This document shows, piece by piece, positions 37,401 to 46,274 of a stretch of DNA of 64,000 bases (the first letter of the stretch is position 1; each line of letters opens with the position of its first letter). The notes below the pieces were generated by a model, which worked only from the letters and a program-made list of their open reading frames with translations, was not told the DNA's origin and did not search any database. A program made the position numbers and the translations under genes. The DNA is from Actinomycetota bacterium (lineage in GTDB: Bacteria; Actinomycetota; Acidimicrobiia; IMCC26256; PALSA-610): positions 118,223 to 182,222 of the forward strand of contig SXJP01000021.1 in the NCBI GenBank assembly GCA_005779395.1, written 5' to 3'.

Positions 37401-37899
37401 CTCGGACCTCGAGGCGATCGAGCGATGAGAGAGCTAACTGAATCGCATAGAAAGCCTCGACCGTCGCTGCCCGCGCGCTGCCTTTACAGAGTTTGGAGAT
37501 CGCCTCAGATGTGCGAATGCGGTCGCGTGAAATTGCCCACGTGGCATCCTTGAGGTGCACCAATACGGCATTCATCGCCTCGTCTGGATCAATCAATTCT
37601 GTTGCGATCGCGTCTTCAATACGTGCCTCAAGTGCGATCACCGCAGACTGCGCTGTAGTGGAGGCAACTGCGATCGAAGCTGCCGAATTCGAGTCGGCCT
37701 GTAGGGCTACGACTCCGGCCGCACCACGTAGCGCAACGTCGACCGCAGATAGTCGATCTGCAACACCCCTTAGCAACGCCGGATCGAGCGCACCGTTGAG
37801 CATCGTTTCGCTAGCGAATCCGAGTTCTCTGATCGCAGCCACGAGATCAGGCATCGGCCGCCCGGTTGGTCGGCTAGCTATAGCAACGATGCCACACAT
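34468..37899 (-). CDS. Enlarged GlmS-like protein: glutaminase plus SIS domains
   Basis: A 1143-residue protein, nearly twice the usual GlmS (about 610). MCGIVAI gives the nucleophile Cys2 of class II amidotransferases. The next GlmS motif, RGRDSAGI, appears only at residue 166, after an insert of about 140. HTRWASIGIISEPNCHP, NGDVDNYAEL and PHFLLKEM match GlmS. SIS motifs ISQSGTTTDT and SVASTKAFYAQ (about 560-640) are clear, and a second SIS-like region lies near 850-930. About 200 C-terminal residues are unassigned. Standing beside glmM, it probably makes glucosamine-6-phosphate from fructose-6-phosphate and glutamine. The reaction is inferred. Confidence 0.8.
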   Translation of the reverse strand: MCGIVAIASRPTGRPMPDLVAAIRELGFASETMLNGALDPALLRGVADRLSAVDVALRGAAGVVALQADSNSAASIAVASTTAQSAVIALEARIEDAIATELIDPDEAMNAVLVHLKDATWAISRDRIRTSEAISKLCKGSARAATVEAFYAIQLALSSLDRLEVRGRDSAGIHLLVRDHQLDFDDQAVWSGIRARSLDPLFSSGSVRVASDCLSFVYKHAAEVGELGDNTAALRAQIMADELLTMALQSETCHVLVLAHTRWASIGIISEPNCHPLNHEELSATAAPYVAAALNGDVDNYAELSKLHELHVATEITTDAKVIPALVSRRIASGSDPLEAFRSVVTSFEGSVAIGATIASEPDSIFLAQRGSGQALYVGLADGLTIVASEPYGVVEIADRYFRLDGETSREPGNPSTQGEIVVIDGLRAGSLDGIHRIGYEGVELPLTEAELRTPEITTRDIDRGEFPHFLLKEMSEAPASFHKTLRGKLVLRDGLLHASLPNDTVPVALRERLRDGEVSRIFVVGQGTAAVAGQNLANTLRRLVPASLMTAEAVVATELSGFGIDESMRDVLIIAISQSGTTTDTNRTVDVARERGALVISIVNRRQSDLVDKSDGVMYTSDGRDVEMSVASTKAFYAQIAAGFIMAYVIASEIMGDLLDCREQDATLRAVRGLPEQMREVLTRRPVIAQAAQRHAPQRKYWALVGNGANRTAAQEVRIKLSELCYKSIACDFTEDKKHIDLSAEPLVLVCAAGLSGSTADDVGKEVSIYRSHKAAPIVICDDGETRFADAVDTLFVPAAGPRVAFVLSAMVGHLFGYEAALAIDATAVPLREMRGVVEAVVAAHGESQDILEPLAAAIRASTIRFGQTLTIGGYDGTLSASISARLAAMLRYANGLTSLDTYELEFGRMGTPSAVIDDLTLVLTTAIEELTRPIDAIKHQAKTVTVGISRSDETLLVVPLVQQLIAAGCARDHISYRSLRMLVELDLAVDQVIGFTRYGIEGDVDIDSDAQIKPLASGGIATSYASRTDSDPVLRGTKHRAAFEREVTVFRGRSDGRTGIIVPEAKNNHIVGLTLMHVRFHDRLAPELARRVLQGYRGRYSAIRDVVTEVEPEFKDDVLGQIDLVDLLTQPVVQLAENWRS

Positions 37900-37936
37900 G
37901 AAGACCTGAGTTTAGGTGGACCGAATGGATATCTGG

Positions 37937-39268
37937 TCAGTTCTCTTGGGCTAGGCGGAACGCGTTGAGTGAGTCGACTATGCGTTCGGCTGCACCCTGC
38001 GCTTGTTCATGCGTTGCCGCTTCGACCATAACGCGGACAAGCGGCTCTGTGCCTGAGGATCGCACTAGGACGCGCCCGCTCTCACCGAGCCCTGCTCGTT
38101 CTCTTTCCATGACGAACTGAACCTCACGGGCCTCGGCAAGGTTTGGGATCTGGTCGAATCTCACGCTTAGCAAAATCTGCGGTAGCCGTGTCATCACAGC
38201 CGCTAGATCCGATAATGACCGCTGGCTTCGCATGACTTGATTCGCGAGTAGCAAAGCCGTGAGCAAACCATCGCCGGTGCTCGCACGCGTCCCGAACACG
38301 ATGTGTCCAGACTGTTCGCCCCCTAACGCGAGTCCGTGCTCTTGCATCGCGGCAACAACGTTGCGGTCGCCTACTGGAGTCTCAACTATCGCGACACCGT
38401 GGGCGGCCAATGCCTGTTTCATGCCCAGGTTCGACATCACGGTGGCTGCGATCGCATCGTGAGATAACTCGCCACGTTCGTGCATCGCGATAGCCATGAT
38501 CGCCATGATCTGATCGCCGTCGACAAGATCGCCGCGCTCATCGATGGCGAGCACACGATCAGCATCACCGTCGAATGCGAATCCGATATCGGCGCCGTGG
38601 GAGACAACATCGCGCTGCAACGACTCGGTGTGTGTGGAGCCACAGTTTGTGTTGATATTGCGACCATTGGGCTCGGCGTGGAGCACAACTACCTCGGCAC
38701 CCAAATTGCCGAACAAGAGTGGAGCGACTTCGAATGCAGCACCATTGGCGCAATCAAGTACGACACGTAGTCCCGACAGGGCAAACGCGCCGACCTGCTC
38801 TGAGAGGAACCGCAAATAGCCGTCGGTTGCACTAGCGATCTCAGAAATCTCTACCGCAGCGTTAGTCACCGAGGCGTTCGCTAGTTCCGACACGAGTTGC
38901 GACTCGATTGCTACCTGATCAGCGTCTGAAAGTTTCGTGCCACCAGGCGCAAAGAATTTGATGCCGTTATCCGACCACTTGTTATGGCTCGCAGAAATCA
39001 TCGCGGACCACTCGGACCGCTCGCGTGAGATGAGGGCCAACGCCGGGGTCGGCAACACGCCAACAGAGTCACAAAATGCTCCTGCTGCTGCGAACCCAGC
39101 AGCAAGGTCTCGTTCGATACGAGGTCCAGACTCACGCGTGTCTCGGGCAACAAGGACCCGTTCGGCCTTTGTTACCTTGACAAATGCGCGCGCCAACGCC
39201 GCGACGAGATCTGTTGTGAGTTGGGTATCCGCGTCGCCGCGAATGCCATCGGTGCCGAACTGCAGCAC
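37937..39268 (-). CDS. glmM: Phosphoglucosamine mutase
   Basis: A 443-residue enzyme interconverting glucosamine-6-phosphate and glucosamine-1-phosphate on the way to UDP-GlcNAc. LQFGTDGIRGDADT opens the protein. The phosphoserine loop is MISASHNKWSDNGIKFF. Metal-binding FAFDGDADRVLAID and the sugar loop GGEQSGHIVF follow, and the phosphate loop is RSSGTEPLVRVMVE. The GTG start shares a base with the rpsI stop (TAGTG), so the two are translationally coupled. The GlmS-like gene follows. Confidence 0.96.
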   Translation of the reverse strand: MLQFGTDGIRGDADTQLTTDLVAALARAFVKVTKAERVLVARDTRESGPRIERDLAAGFAAAGAFCDSVGVLPTPALALISRERSEWSAMISASHNKWSDNGIKFFAPGGTKLSDADQVAIESQLVSELANASVTNAAVEISEIASATDGYLRFLSEQVGAFALSGLRVVLDCANGAAFEVAPLLFGNLGAEVVVLHAEPNGRNINTNCGSTHTESLQRDVVSHGADIGFAFDGDADRVLAIDERGDLVDGDQIMAIMAIAMHERGELSHDAIAATVMSNLGMKQALAAHGVAIVETPVGDRNVVAAMQEHGLALGGEQSGHIVFGTRASTGDGLLTALLLANQVMRSQRSLSDLAAVMTRLPQILLSVRFDQIPNLAEAREVQFVMERERAGLGESGRVLVRSSGTEPLVRVMVEAATHEQAQGAAERIVDSLNAFRLAQEN

Positions 39269-39660
39269 TACCGCTTGCTGTACTGCGGAGCCTTACGTGC
39301 CTTCTTGAGGCCGTACTTACGACGCTCTTTCTCGCGGGAGTCGCGAGTCAAGAGACCGGCCTTCTTAAGGGCAGCACGCGTGTCGCCATCGAGTGTAACG
39401 AGCGCACGGCAAATACCAAGACGAAGTGCTCCGGCCTGACCAGAAATGCCTCCGCCGTCGAGGGTTGCGTCGACGTCATATACCTCGTCTGTCTGAGTCA
39501 GACGCAACCCTTCGCGGGCCACAACCTGGTGGGTGAGGATCGGGAAGTACGACTCAAATGGGCGACCGTTTACGACGATCTTGCCAGTGCCTGGGCGCAA
39601 GCGCACTCGGGCAACTGCTTCTTTGCGACGGCCAGTTGTCTGGATCAGGGGTTTCGACAC
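39268..39660 (-). CDS. rpsI: 30S ribosomal protein S9
   Basis: A 130-residue small-subunit protein (uS9) whose C-terminal tail reaches the P site. [20 protein letters not shown] opens it, and the tail ends RKAPQYSKR with the invariant terminal Lys-Arg. It follows rplM by 21 bases, the universal pair, and its stop overlaps the glmM start. No unusual features. Confidence 0.98.
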   Translation of the reverse strand: MSKPLIQTTGRRKEAVARVRLRPGTGKIVVNGRPFESYFPILTHQVVAREGLRLTQTDEVYDVDATLDGGGISGQAGALRLGICRALVTLDGDTRAALKKAGLLTRDSREKERRKYGLKKARKAPQYSKR

Positions 39661-39681
39661 GATTATTTACCTTCGGTTAGT

Positions 39682-40140
39682 TCAGGCGTTGGCTAGCGGA
39701 TAAGAGCGTTGGCTCAACTTGCGTTCTTTGGGTTGCTGTGCTGCGTGGTTGTGGCTCGGACCTGCGTAGATCCGAAGCTTCTTGAGCTGCGCGCGGCCGA
39801 GGCGGTTCTTCGGCAACATGCGACGTACAGCTAGACGAATCACGCGCTCAGGGTCGGAGACAATGAGTTGTTCGAGACGCTCTTCACGAAGGCCGCCCGG
39901 GAAACCAGAGTGGCGGTAGTACATCTTGTCGTGAGCCTTCTTTGGAGTCATCGCGATTTTTTCGGCATTGACGATGATTACAAAGTCGCCCGTGTCAAGG
40001 TGGGGAACCCAGATCGGCTTGTGCTTTCCGCGCAGGACTGTTGCCACTTCGGTAGCGAGACGGCCGAGAACGGCGCCTTCTGCATCTATTACATGCCACT
40101 CGCGGGTGATGTCGCCTGGCTTTGGACTAAAGGTGCGCAC
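39682..40140 (-). CDS. rplM: 50S ribosomal protein L13
   Basis: A 152-residue large-subunit protein (uL13). [34 protein letters not shown] and [23 protein letters not shown] are typical. The start is GTG at 40140, behind an AGGT site. First gene of the rplM-rpsI-glmM run, with its own promoter about 20 bases upstream. Confidence 0.98.
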   Translation of the reverse strand: MRTFSPKPGDITREWHVIDAEGAVLGRLATEVATVLRGKHKPIWVPHLDTGDFVIIVNAEKIAMTPKKAHDKMYYRHSGFPGGLREERLEQLIVSDPERVIRLAVRRMLPKNRLGRAQLKKLRIYAGPSHNHAAQQPKERKLSQRSYPLANA

Positions 40141-40157
40141 GGGTTTACCTGCAAATC

Positions 40158-40187
40158 GTTGTAGGAGATTCTCTGAGAATTTGACAA
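40158..40187 (-). promoter_or_regulatory. Candidate promoter of rplM-rpsI
   Basis: TTGTCA and TACAAC, 18 bases apart on the minus strand, resemble -35 and -10 boxes of the housekeeping sigma factor. They lie directly upstream of the rplM start, leaving a leader of about 10-12 bases. Matches are partial. Confidence 0.45.
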
Positions 40188-40275
40188 GGCCATTAGCGCC
40201 TCGGCACTAAAGATCAGCGGGTAATCCTACTCAGAAGAACGAAATTGGCAACAATCCAAGCTCGCTGACCCTCAC

Positions 40276-40303
40276 TTTGAGTTTGGACATTTCGACCTAG
40301 GAT
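40276..40303 (+). promoter_or_regulatory. Candidate leaderless promoter of the AlkP-fold gene
   Basis: A -10-like TAGGAT (40298-40303) lies 6 bases before ATG 40310, with TTTGAG 16 bases upstream as a possible -35. This spacing puts the transcript start on the A of ATG, and there is no Shine-Dalgarno site. Leaderless transcripts are common in Actinobacteria. Confidence 0.45.
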
Positions 40304-40309
40304 CGCCGA

Positions 40310-41854
40310 ATGCCTGAAACTCTTGCCTCGCGTCGGTCGTTCAAGGCTACGGAAATAGCGCCAGAGCACAGAGTTGAGGCGGATGCAGCACTTGAGATTC
40401 TGCTCGATACTGCACTTGAGCCAATCGTCGACATGGTTCTGACTGCCCGCGATGGCGCATACGAGGCACTCAGCCACGACGGTTCCGTGCGTTTCAGTCG
40501 CGACGAATCCGGTTCATTCAAAGTGGTATCAACGACTGGCATCAATCCGCTCGCCGAACAAACGACTGACCATCTAGTCGGGCTCGATGCTGAGCACGCC
40601 GACCTTCATCCGCATCGCTCATCGAACAGTTATCCGCACGCATATCTGATGACCGCCCAACTCTTTGACTCTCCAGCCTCGCCTGACCTATGCGTAATTC
40701 ACTCGGCTTCTCACAACTGGGAAGACCAAGGCGGCCACTTGGGAGAACATGGATCTATCGGCATCGTGCAAGCCAGAGCCCCGTGGATTATCGCTGGCAA
40801 AGGCGTACGCAATCTCGGGGTCGCGCCGATGGCAGCGAAGCTTGTCGATGTTGCGCCGACTCTCTGTGAACTTATGGGAGTCGCTCCGCATGCAGACGGC
40901 TGTCATCTCCTGATGCAAGACGGCGAAGTCCGCAACGACGTGCTCGACCTTTCTGGTGGTCGACCCAAGCATGTCGTCGGTTTCTTGTTCGATGGAACTA
41001 ACTCCAACGTGCTTTATGACATGGCCGCGCGTGGCGAAGCGCCAAACGTTGCGCGCCTCATCGAGATGGGAACCGCCTTCGGTCACGGTGCAATGTCAGC
41101 ACTCCCAACAATCACACTCGCTAACCACACTTCGATTCTGACTGGTGCGTTCCCCGGGCATCACGGAATTTTGAACAACGCTTGGTACGACCGCCGTCAG
41201 AATAAACAAGTGATTACGAACTCTCCTGCGACATGGCCGACCGCGATGGAAAACCTCAACACTGGTGCAGAGACTTTGTTCGAGGCAGTGCGGCGTACTT
41301 GGGCTAATGCGTTTACAGCAAGCATCGACGAGCCTTGCGACAACGGAGCAGATTTTTCGACGTTCCACTTCTTTCGTCGTGGCGAGGTCCCGCCTATCCC
41401 TAAGTCGCCCGAAGGATTGCCCTTCGTCACAGAGCGGTTCGTGCGCCCGAGCAAGGACTACGCGTGGGCATCGGTTGTCGACCACATGGGTGCCGAACAA
41501 GCAGTCGGAGTTTGGACCGGCCATTATCGCGACGAGAGTTATCCGCTCCCGCGATTCATGTGGGTCAACTTCACTCTTACCGACGCCGCTATGCACGAGG
41601 GCGGACCGCACTCCGAAATGGCGGCGGCATCGGTGCGCGACTCCGATGCACGACTCGGCGCTGTCCTCGAAGCGATCGAAAACCGCGGCGTGTTCGATGA
41701 CTGCGCCTTCACGCTTGTAGCCGACCACGGCATGGAGGAATCTGACAGGACATGCAACGGCGACTGGGACGTGACTCTCCGCGCACATGGCATTAACGCC
41801 CGCGATGAGGCGTACTCATTCTTGTACTTCGGTGTACCAACCACTACAAAATGA
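40310..41854 (+). CDS. AlkP-superfamily phosphodiesterase/nucleotide pyrophosphatase-like, apparently permuted
   Basis: A 514-residue metallohydrolase-like protein without a signal peptide. The C-terminal half holds the usual beginning of the fold: metal aspartate in FLFDGTNSNVL (D228), nucleophile region LPTITLANHTSILTG (T269), HHGILNN and, near the end, LVADHGM (about 472). The usual closing part, with GEHGSIGIVQARAPWIIAGKGV and VDVAPTLCELMGV, lies ahead of it at residues 144-191. The order suggests a circular permutation. If folded normally, H147 would complete the two-metal site. The substrate is unknown. The ATGA overlap couples it to the next lipoprotein. Confidence 0.72.
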   Translation: MPETLASRRSFKATEIAPEHRVEADAALEILLDTALEPIVDMVLTARDGAYEALSHDGSVRFSRDESGSFKVVSTTGINPLAEQTTDHLVGLDAEHADLHPHRSSNSYPHAYLMTAQLFDSPASPDLCVIHSASHNWEDQGGHLGEHGSIGIVQARAPWIIAGKGVRNLGVAPMAAKLVDVAPTLCELMGVAPHADGCHLLMQDGEVRNDVLDLSGGRPKHVVGFLFDGTNSNVLYDMAARGEAPNVARLIEMGTAFGHGAMSALPTITLANHTSILTGAFPGHHGILNNAWYDRRQNKQVITNSPATWPTAMENLNTGAETLFEAVRRTWANAFTASIDEPCDNGADFSTFHFFRRGEVPPIPKSPEGLPFVTERFVRPSKDYAWASVVDHMGAEQAVGVWTGHYRDESYPLPRFMWVNFTLTDAAMHEGGPHSEMAAASVRDSDARLGAVLEAIENRGVFDDCAFTLVADHGMEESDRTCNGDWDVTLRAHGINARDEAYSFLYFGVPTTTK

Positions 41855-42552
41855 GCCGAATGTTGTTTCGCCAAACGCTATCGATTGGCTTCGTCGCCAT
41901 CGCCGCCTCGATGAGCGCGTGCTCAAGCGATCCCGAAACCGAACCGAGCACCACTAGTACCAGGTCAGTTCCAACATCCGGTGCATCGACCACGACCTTG
42001 GCGCCAGCGAAAACCGGGAATGCCGAAATCGACGCTCTCCTAGAGGTAAGTCGTTCCGCTACCTATCACGTTGTCTATGCAGACGCCGACGGCCAGACTC
42101 TTGAGATATACCGCGATGGGGATCAGACGGCCTTGTTCAACGGTTCTCAAGCCATCTATCAGCTGCGCGGTGGCGAAAGCGCTGCATGCGAACTCGCTCC
42201 TACCCCAACATGTATGGCCTTGCCGACTGGTGGTGGGTCGGTCGATGCGTTTCTGAACACCACGTTCGCGGGTGTCGCTTCAGTTTTCGTAGCCGCAGCC
42301 GACAATCCAGATCCTTCGGCTACTCCTGCCGAAATGACAGATGAACACATCGCGGAGCGCCAAGCTCGGTGCGTAAATGTCACGCTTGAAACGACCGCCT
42401 ACTCAGTGTGCATCGATGCTGAGATCGGAATATTTCTGAAGATCGCAACAACGCAACCAGACGGCTCAAAAACCGAATTCCTGGCACGCAAGGTAGAGGT
42501 CGACAACGTCGACGAGGCAATTTTCGAATTGCCTGCACCTGTCGCTAACTAA
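41851..42552 (+). CDS. Putative lipoprotein of unknown function
   Basis: A 233-residue exported protein with a signal peptide ending in a lipobox (AASMSAC, cysteine about 24). A serine/threonine-rich linker and a domain with two cysteine pairs (CELAPTPTC, CVNVTLETTAYSVC) follow. I do not recognise the domain; it begins SATYHVVYADADGQTLEIYRD, somewhat like cell-envelope proteins of the LppX/LprG kind, but the match is too weak to call. It is translationally coupled to the AlkP-fold gene, so the two may act together at the membrane. Confidence 0.6.
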   Translation: MSRMLFRQTLSIGFVAIAASMSACSSDPETEPSTTSTRSVPTSGASTTTLAPAKTGNAEIDALLEVSRSATYHVVYADADGQTLEIYRDGDQTALFNGSQAIYQLRGGESAACELAPTPTCMALPTGGGSVDAFLNTTFAGVASVFVAAADNPDPSATPAEMTDEHIAERQARCVNVTLETTAYSVCIDAEIGIFLKIATTQPDGSKTEFLARKVEVDNVDEAIFELPAPVAN

Positions 42553-42567
42553 TCCTCCGACCTCAGT

Positions 42568-43332
42568 TCAGTAGCCGACTTCCCAAAGGCAAAGTCCAGT
42601 AGCCGGGGCAACCTGGCTCGCAGTGGCACGATCTTTTGCAGCGAGGATCCCCATGATCTCACCAGGTTTCGTTTTGCCAATACCTACGTCTACGAGCGTT
42701 CCGACAATCGAGCGCACCATCTGCCAACAGAACGAAGTCGCGCGAATTTCATAGCGCAGAATTCCGTCGCCCTCTTCGACCCATCGGCTGTCGAGCACGA
42801 GCCGCACAGAGCTAGAACCGGTAGGACCTTTGCGAGAAAAGGATGCGAAATCGTGTTCACCGATGAATACATCTGAACCAAGTTGCAAGCGCTTGAAGTC
42901 GAGAGGGGTCTCAACCCACCACGTGTAACGATCGCGGAAAGGATCAAGTGCTCGTCTGTTCACGATCGTGTAGCGATAGGCACGCCACTTGGCCGAGAAA
43001 CGAGCATCAAAGTCGGCGTCGACAAACTCGGCCGACCGAATCACGATCTGTGGGTTGAGCATCGAGTTCAGTGAGTTCTGCAACTTGCGAAGATCAAAAC
43101 CACTTGGGATGTCACCTGTTACGACCTGACCCCATGCATGGACGCCAGCATCGGTACGACCGGCACCAGTCAGTTCGACAGGAGTCTGAGTGATCTTCTC
43201 TATCGCCGCCTTTATCTCACCAGCAACTGTGCGTTGATCGCGTTGTATTGCATAGCCACGAAAATCGGTTCCGTCGTACGCGACGACAAGCTTCAACCGG
43301 CCAAGATCAACCGGTGCATCGAACAAGCTCAC
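42568..43332 (-). CDS. truA: tRNA pseudouridine synthase A
   Basis: A 254-residue enzyme making pseudouridine at positions 38-40 of the tRNA anticodon stem. LTGAGRTDAGVHAWGQVV carries the catalytic aspartate. LVVAYDGTDFRGYAIQ opens the protein and SFCWQMVRSIVGTLVDVG is the typical C-terminal motif. It is the last gene of the rpsM-rpoA-rplQ run, the normal actinobacterial order. Confidence 0.97.
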   Translation of the reverse strand: MSLFDAPVDLGRLKLVVAYDGTDFRGYAIQRDQRTVAGEIKAAIEKITQTPVELTGAGRTDAGVHAWGQVVTGDIPSGFDLRKLQNSLNSMLNPQIVIRSAEFVDADFDARFSAKWRAYRYTIVNRRALDPFRDRYTWWVETPLDFKRLQLGSDVFIGEHDFASFSRKGPTGSSSVRLVLDSRWVEEGDGILRYEIRATSFCWQMVRSIVGTLVDVGIGKTKPGEIMGILAAKDRATASQVAPATGLCLWEVGY

Positions 43333-43366
43333 GAGACCTAGAACCTCTCGCAGTAAGCGAGCGTCC

Positions 43367-43717
43367 TTAGACGAATTCGATTCGCGCCATCGGCGCGTTG
43401 TCGCCTGGACGCGGGCCCAACTTCAGGATACGCAAGTAACCACCGTTGCGGTTCGCGTAACGCGGTCCGAGTTCTCCGAAGAGCTTGAACGCAGCATCCT
43501 TGTCGTGAATTGTTGACACGACCAGGCGTTGCTGATGCACCCCGCCCTTTTTTGCTTTCGTTACAAGCTTCTCTGTGTATGGCCGCAACGCTTTTGCTTT
43601 GGCTTCTGTTGTCGTGATCGCCTCAGCGATGATCAAACTCGAAGCGAGGTTGGCCATCATCGATTTCTGGTGCGATGGGCTACCGCCGAAACGGTGTCCC
43701 TTCTTCGGTGCTGGCAT
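43367..43717 (-). CDS. rplQ: 50S ribosomal protein L17
   Basis: A 116-residue protein (bL17). [20 protein letters not shown] is the conserved beginning and [20 protein letters not shown] the core. It lies 3 bases after rpoA. Length is typical of the short bacterial form. Confidence 0.97.
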   Translation of the reverse strand: MPAPKKGHRFGGSPSHQKSMMANLASSLIIAEAITTTEAKAKALRPYTEKLVTKAKKGGVHQQRLVVSTIHDKDAAFKLFGELGPRYANRNGGYLRILKLGPRPGDNAPMARIEFV

Positions 43718-43720
43718 GGG

Positions 43721-44659
43721 TTACTCCTTGATGCGCAGAGCCAATCCGCGCTCATCCAACTTTTGGATTACTTCCTCGAGCGACTTCGAACCGAAGTTCG
43801 TGATCGCTAGCAAGTCGTCCTCTGACTTGATTACAAGCTGGCCGATCGTGTCTACCCGAGCACGCTTGAGACAGTTGCGCGGGCGCTCTGACAGATCTAG
43901 TTCTTCGATAGCCAGGTCGAGATCGGGCGAGTGACCAGCTGTGCTGATGACCTCTCCGAGTTCGAGACCCTTCGGCTCTTCGGACAAGCCAGCGATTAGC
44001 CCAACAAGGTTGCCAAGGGTGCTAGCAGCCGACGAGAGTGCGTCACGAGGGCTGATTGAGCCGTCTGTCTCGATCTCGACCGTGAGCTTGTCGTAGTTAG
44101 TCGCCTGCTCGACACGGGTCGGCTCGATGGAGAACGAAACCCGACGGACTGGCGAGAAGATCGAGTCAATCGGGATTATGCCGATAGGCGTACCCGCACG
44201 CTTGGCGCGCTCAGCCGACACATAGCCGCGACCCTGCTCGACAGTGAGGTCCATTGCCAAACGCCCACTTGCATTGGCGTTGGCGATCACTAGCTCTGGG
44301 TTCAGAATCTCAATATCTGAAGTCGTCTGAATGTCGCCTGCAGTAATTATGCCAAGCCCTGTCTTGTCGAGACGTAGCGAGACAGGCTCATCGCTGTAGC
44401 TAATGACGACGATGTCCTTAAGGTTCAAGATGATGTCTGTGACATCTTCCTTGACGCCCTTGATGACACCGAACTCGTGCAGTGCCTCGTCGAAACGAGC
44501 TTGCGTGATTGCCGCACCGGGGATCGATGACAGCAACGTACGACGCAAGCTGTTGCCGAGCGTATGGCCGAAGCCTGGCTCTAGTGGTGAGATCGTGAAC
44601 GACTGTGTGTTGCCAGTCTGCTCAAGTGCTTCAATTTCGGGGCGTTGAATGATGAGCAT
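43721..44659 (-). CDS. rpoA: DNA-directed RNA polymerase subunit alpha
   Basis: A 312-residue subunit. The N-terminal domain assembles the polymerase, with EPLEPGFGHTLGNSLRRTLL-like and SIPGAAITQARFDEALHEF. A linker leads to the C-terminal domain, with ELDLSERPRNCLKRARVDTI and DDLLAITNFGSKSLEEVIQK, which contacts upstream promoter elements and activators. It is about 62 bases after rpsD. First position in the run where transcription and ribosome genes are mixed, as is universal. Confidence 0.98.
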   Translation of the reverse strand: MLIIQRPEIEALEQTGNTQSFTISPLEPGFGHTLGNSLRRTLLSSIPGAAITQARFDEALHEFGVIKGVKEDVTDIILNLKDIVVISYSDEPVSLRLDKTGLGIITAGDIQTTSDIEILNPELVIANANASGRLAMDLTVEQGRGYVSAERAKRAGTPIGIIPIDSIFSPVRRVSFSIEPTRVEQATNYDKLTVEIETDGSISPRDALSSAASTLGNLVGLIAGLSEEPKGLELGEVISTAGHSPDLDLAIEELDLSERPRNCLKRARVDTIGQLVIKSEDDLLAITNFGSKSLEEVIQKLDERGLALRIKE

Positions 44660-44719
44660 TGTGCCATCCTCAGATTGTTAGCTAACCGTGTGCCGGCCGC
44701 AGTGCGATATTGGGTATGA

Positions 44720-45344
<625 letters not shown>

Positions 45345-45347
45345 TTG

Positions 45348-45746
45348 TCAGACCCTCCGTCGTTTCGGCTGGCGACAACCGTTGTGGGGTACCGGAGTGA
45401 CGTCCTTGATTCCAACGACTTCGACACCAGCGCTCTGGATCGAACGGATCGCTGTTTCGCGACCTGATCCCGGACCTTTCACCACTACATCGACCTTGCG
45501 GATGCCGTGTTCCATGGCACGCTTGGCCGCTGCTTCGGCAGCAAGTTGCGCTGCGAAAGGTGTGCTCTTGCGCGAACCCTTGAAACCGACGTTGCCTGAA
45601 CTCGCCCAGCTAAGCGTGTTGCCTTGCTGGTCAGTAAAAGTGATGATCGTGTTGTTGAACGATGACTTGATGTGAGCGACGCCGTTCGCGACGTTCTTGC
45701 GCTCTTTGCGCTTCGGACGGCGACCGCCCGGTGCTGGCTTTGCCAC
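45348..45746 (-). CDS. rpsK: 30S ribosomal protein S11
   Basis: A 132-residue platform protein (uS11). [19 protein letters not shown] and the C-terminal [15 protein letters not shown] are diagnostic. The start is GTG 45746, sharing a base with the rpsM stop (TAGTG). No deviations seen. Confidence 0.98.
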   Translation of the reverse strand: MAKPAPGGRRPKRKERKNVANGVAHIKSSFNNTIITFTDQQGNTLSWASSGNVGFKGSRKSTPFAAQLAAEAAAKRAMEHGIRKVDVVVKGPGSGRETAIRSIQSAGVEVVGIKDVTPVPHNGCRQPKRRRV

Positions 45747-46123
45747 TAGTGCTTCCTCGCCTTCTTGCCTGCGACAGTCCGCTTCGGACCTTTTCGTGTG
45801 CGGGCATTTGTACGTGTGCGTTGCCCACGGACAGGGAGCCCGCGACGGTGACGGATACCGGCGTAGCAGCCGATCTCAATCTTGCGCTTGATGTGCTGGG
45901 ATACCTCGCGGCGCAAGTCACCTTCGACCTTGAGAAACTGGTCGATGTGTGCACGCAACCGAGAGATTTCTTCTTCGGTCAGGTCGCGGACCCTCGTGTC
46001 GCGACTGATCTGAGTCTCGTCACAGATTTGCTGCGAGCGCGTCTTGCCTACGCCGAAAATATAAGTAAGTGAAATCTCCAAACGCTTCTCGCGCGGGATG
46101 TCAACTCCTGCAATACGTGCCAT
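45746..46123 (-). CDS. rpsM: 30S ribosomal protein S13
   Basis: A 125-residue head protein (uS13). [20 protein letters not shown] opens it; [16 protein letters not shown] and the basic end [19 protein letters not shown] are typical. It starts 2 bases after the rpmJ stop and leads the rpsM-rpsK-rpsD-rpoA-rplQ stretch. Confidence 0.98.
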   Translation of the reverse strand: MARIAGVDIPREKRLEISLTYIFGVGKTRSQQICDETQISRDTRVRDLTEEEISRLRAHIDQFLKVEGDLRREVSQHIKRKIEIGCYAGIRHRRGLPVRGQRTRTNARTRKGPKRTVAGKKARKH

Positions 46124-46125
46124 CG

Positions 46126-46239
46126 TTACCCCTGCACCTGTTTGTGGCGAGCATCAACACAAATGACCCGTACTTTGCCGTGGCGGCGGATCACTTTGCA
46201 CTTGTCGCAAATCTTCTTTACCGAAGGACGTACCTTCAT
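46126..46239 (-). CDS. rpmJ: 50S ribosomal protein L36
   Basis: A 37-residue zinc-binding protein (bL36), [20 protein letters not shown] at the start. The zinc ligands are C11, C14, C27 and H32, so this is the zinc-binding form. It is in its usual place between infA and rpsM, 35 bases after the infA stop. Read by hand because of its small size. Confidence 0.97.
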   Translation of the reverse strand: MKVRPSVKKICDKCKVIRRHGKVRVICVDARHKQVQG

Positions 46240-46274
46240 GACTGGGCCTTCATTGTTTGTCTTTCCAAGAACTT

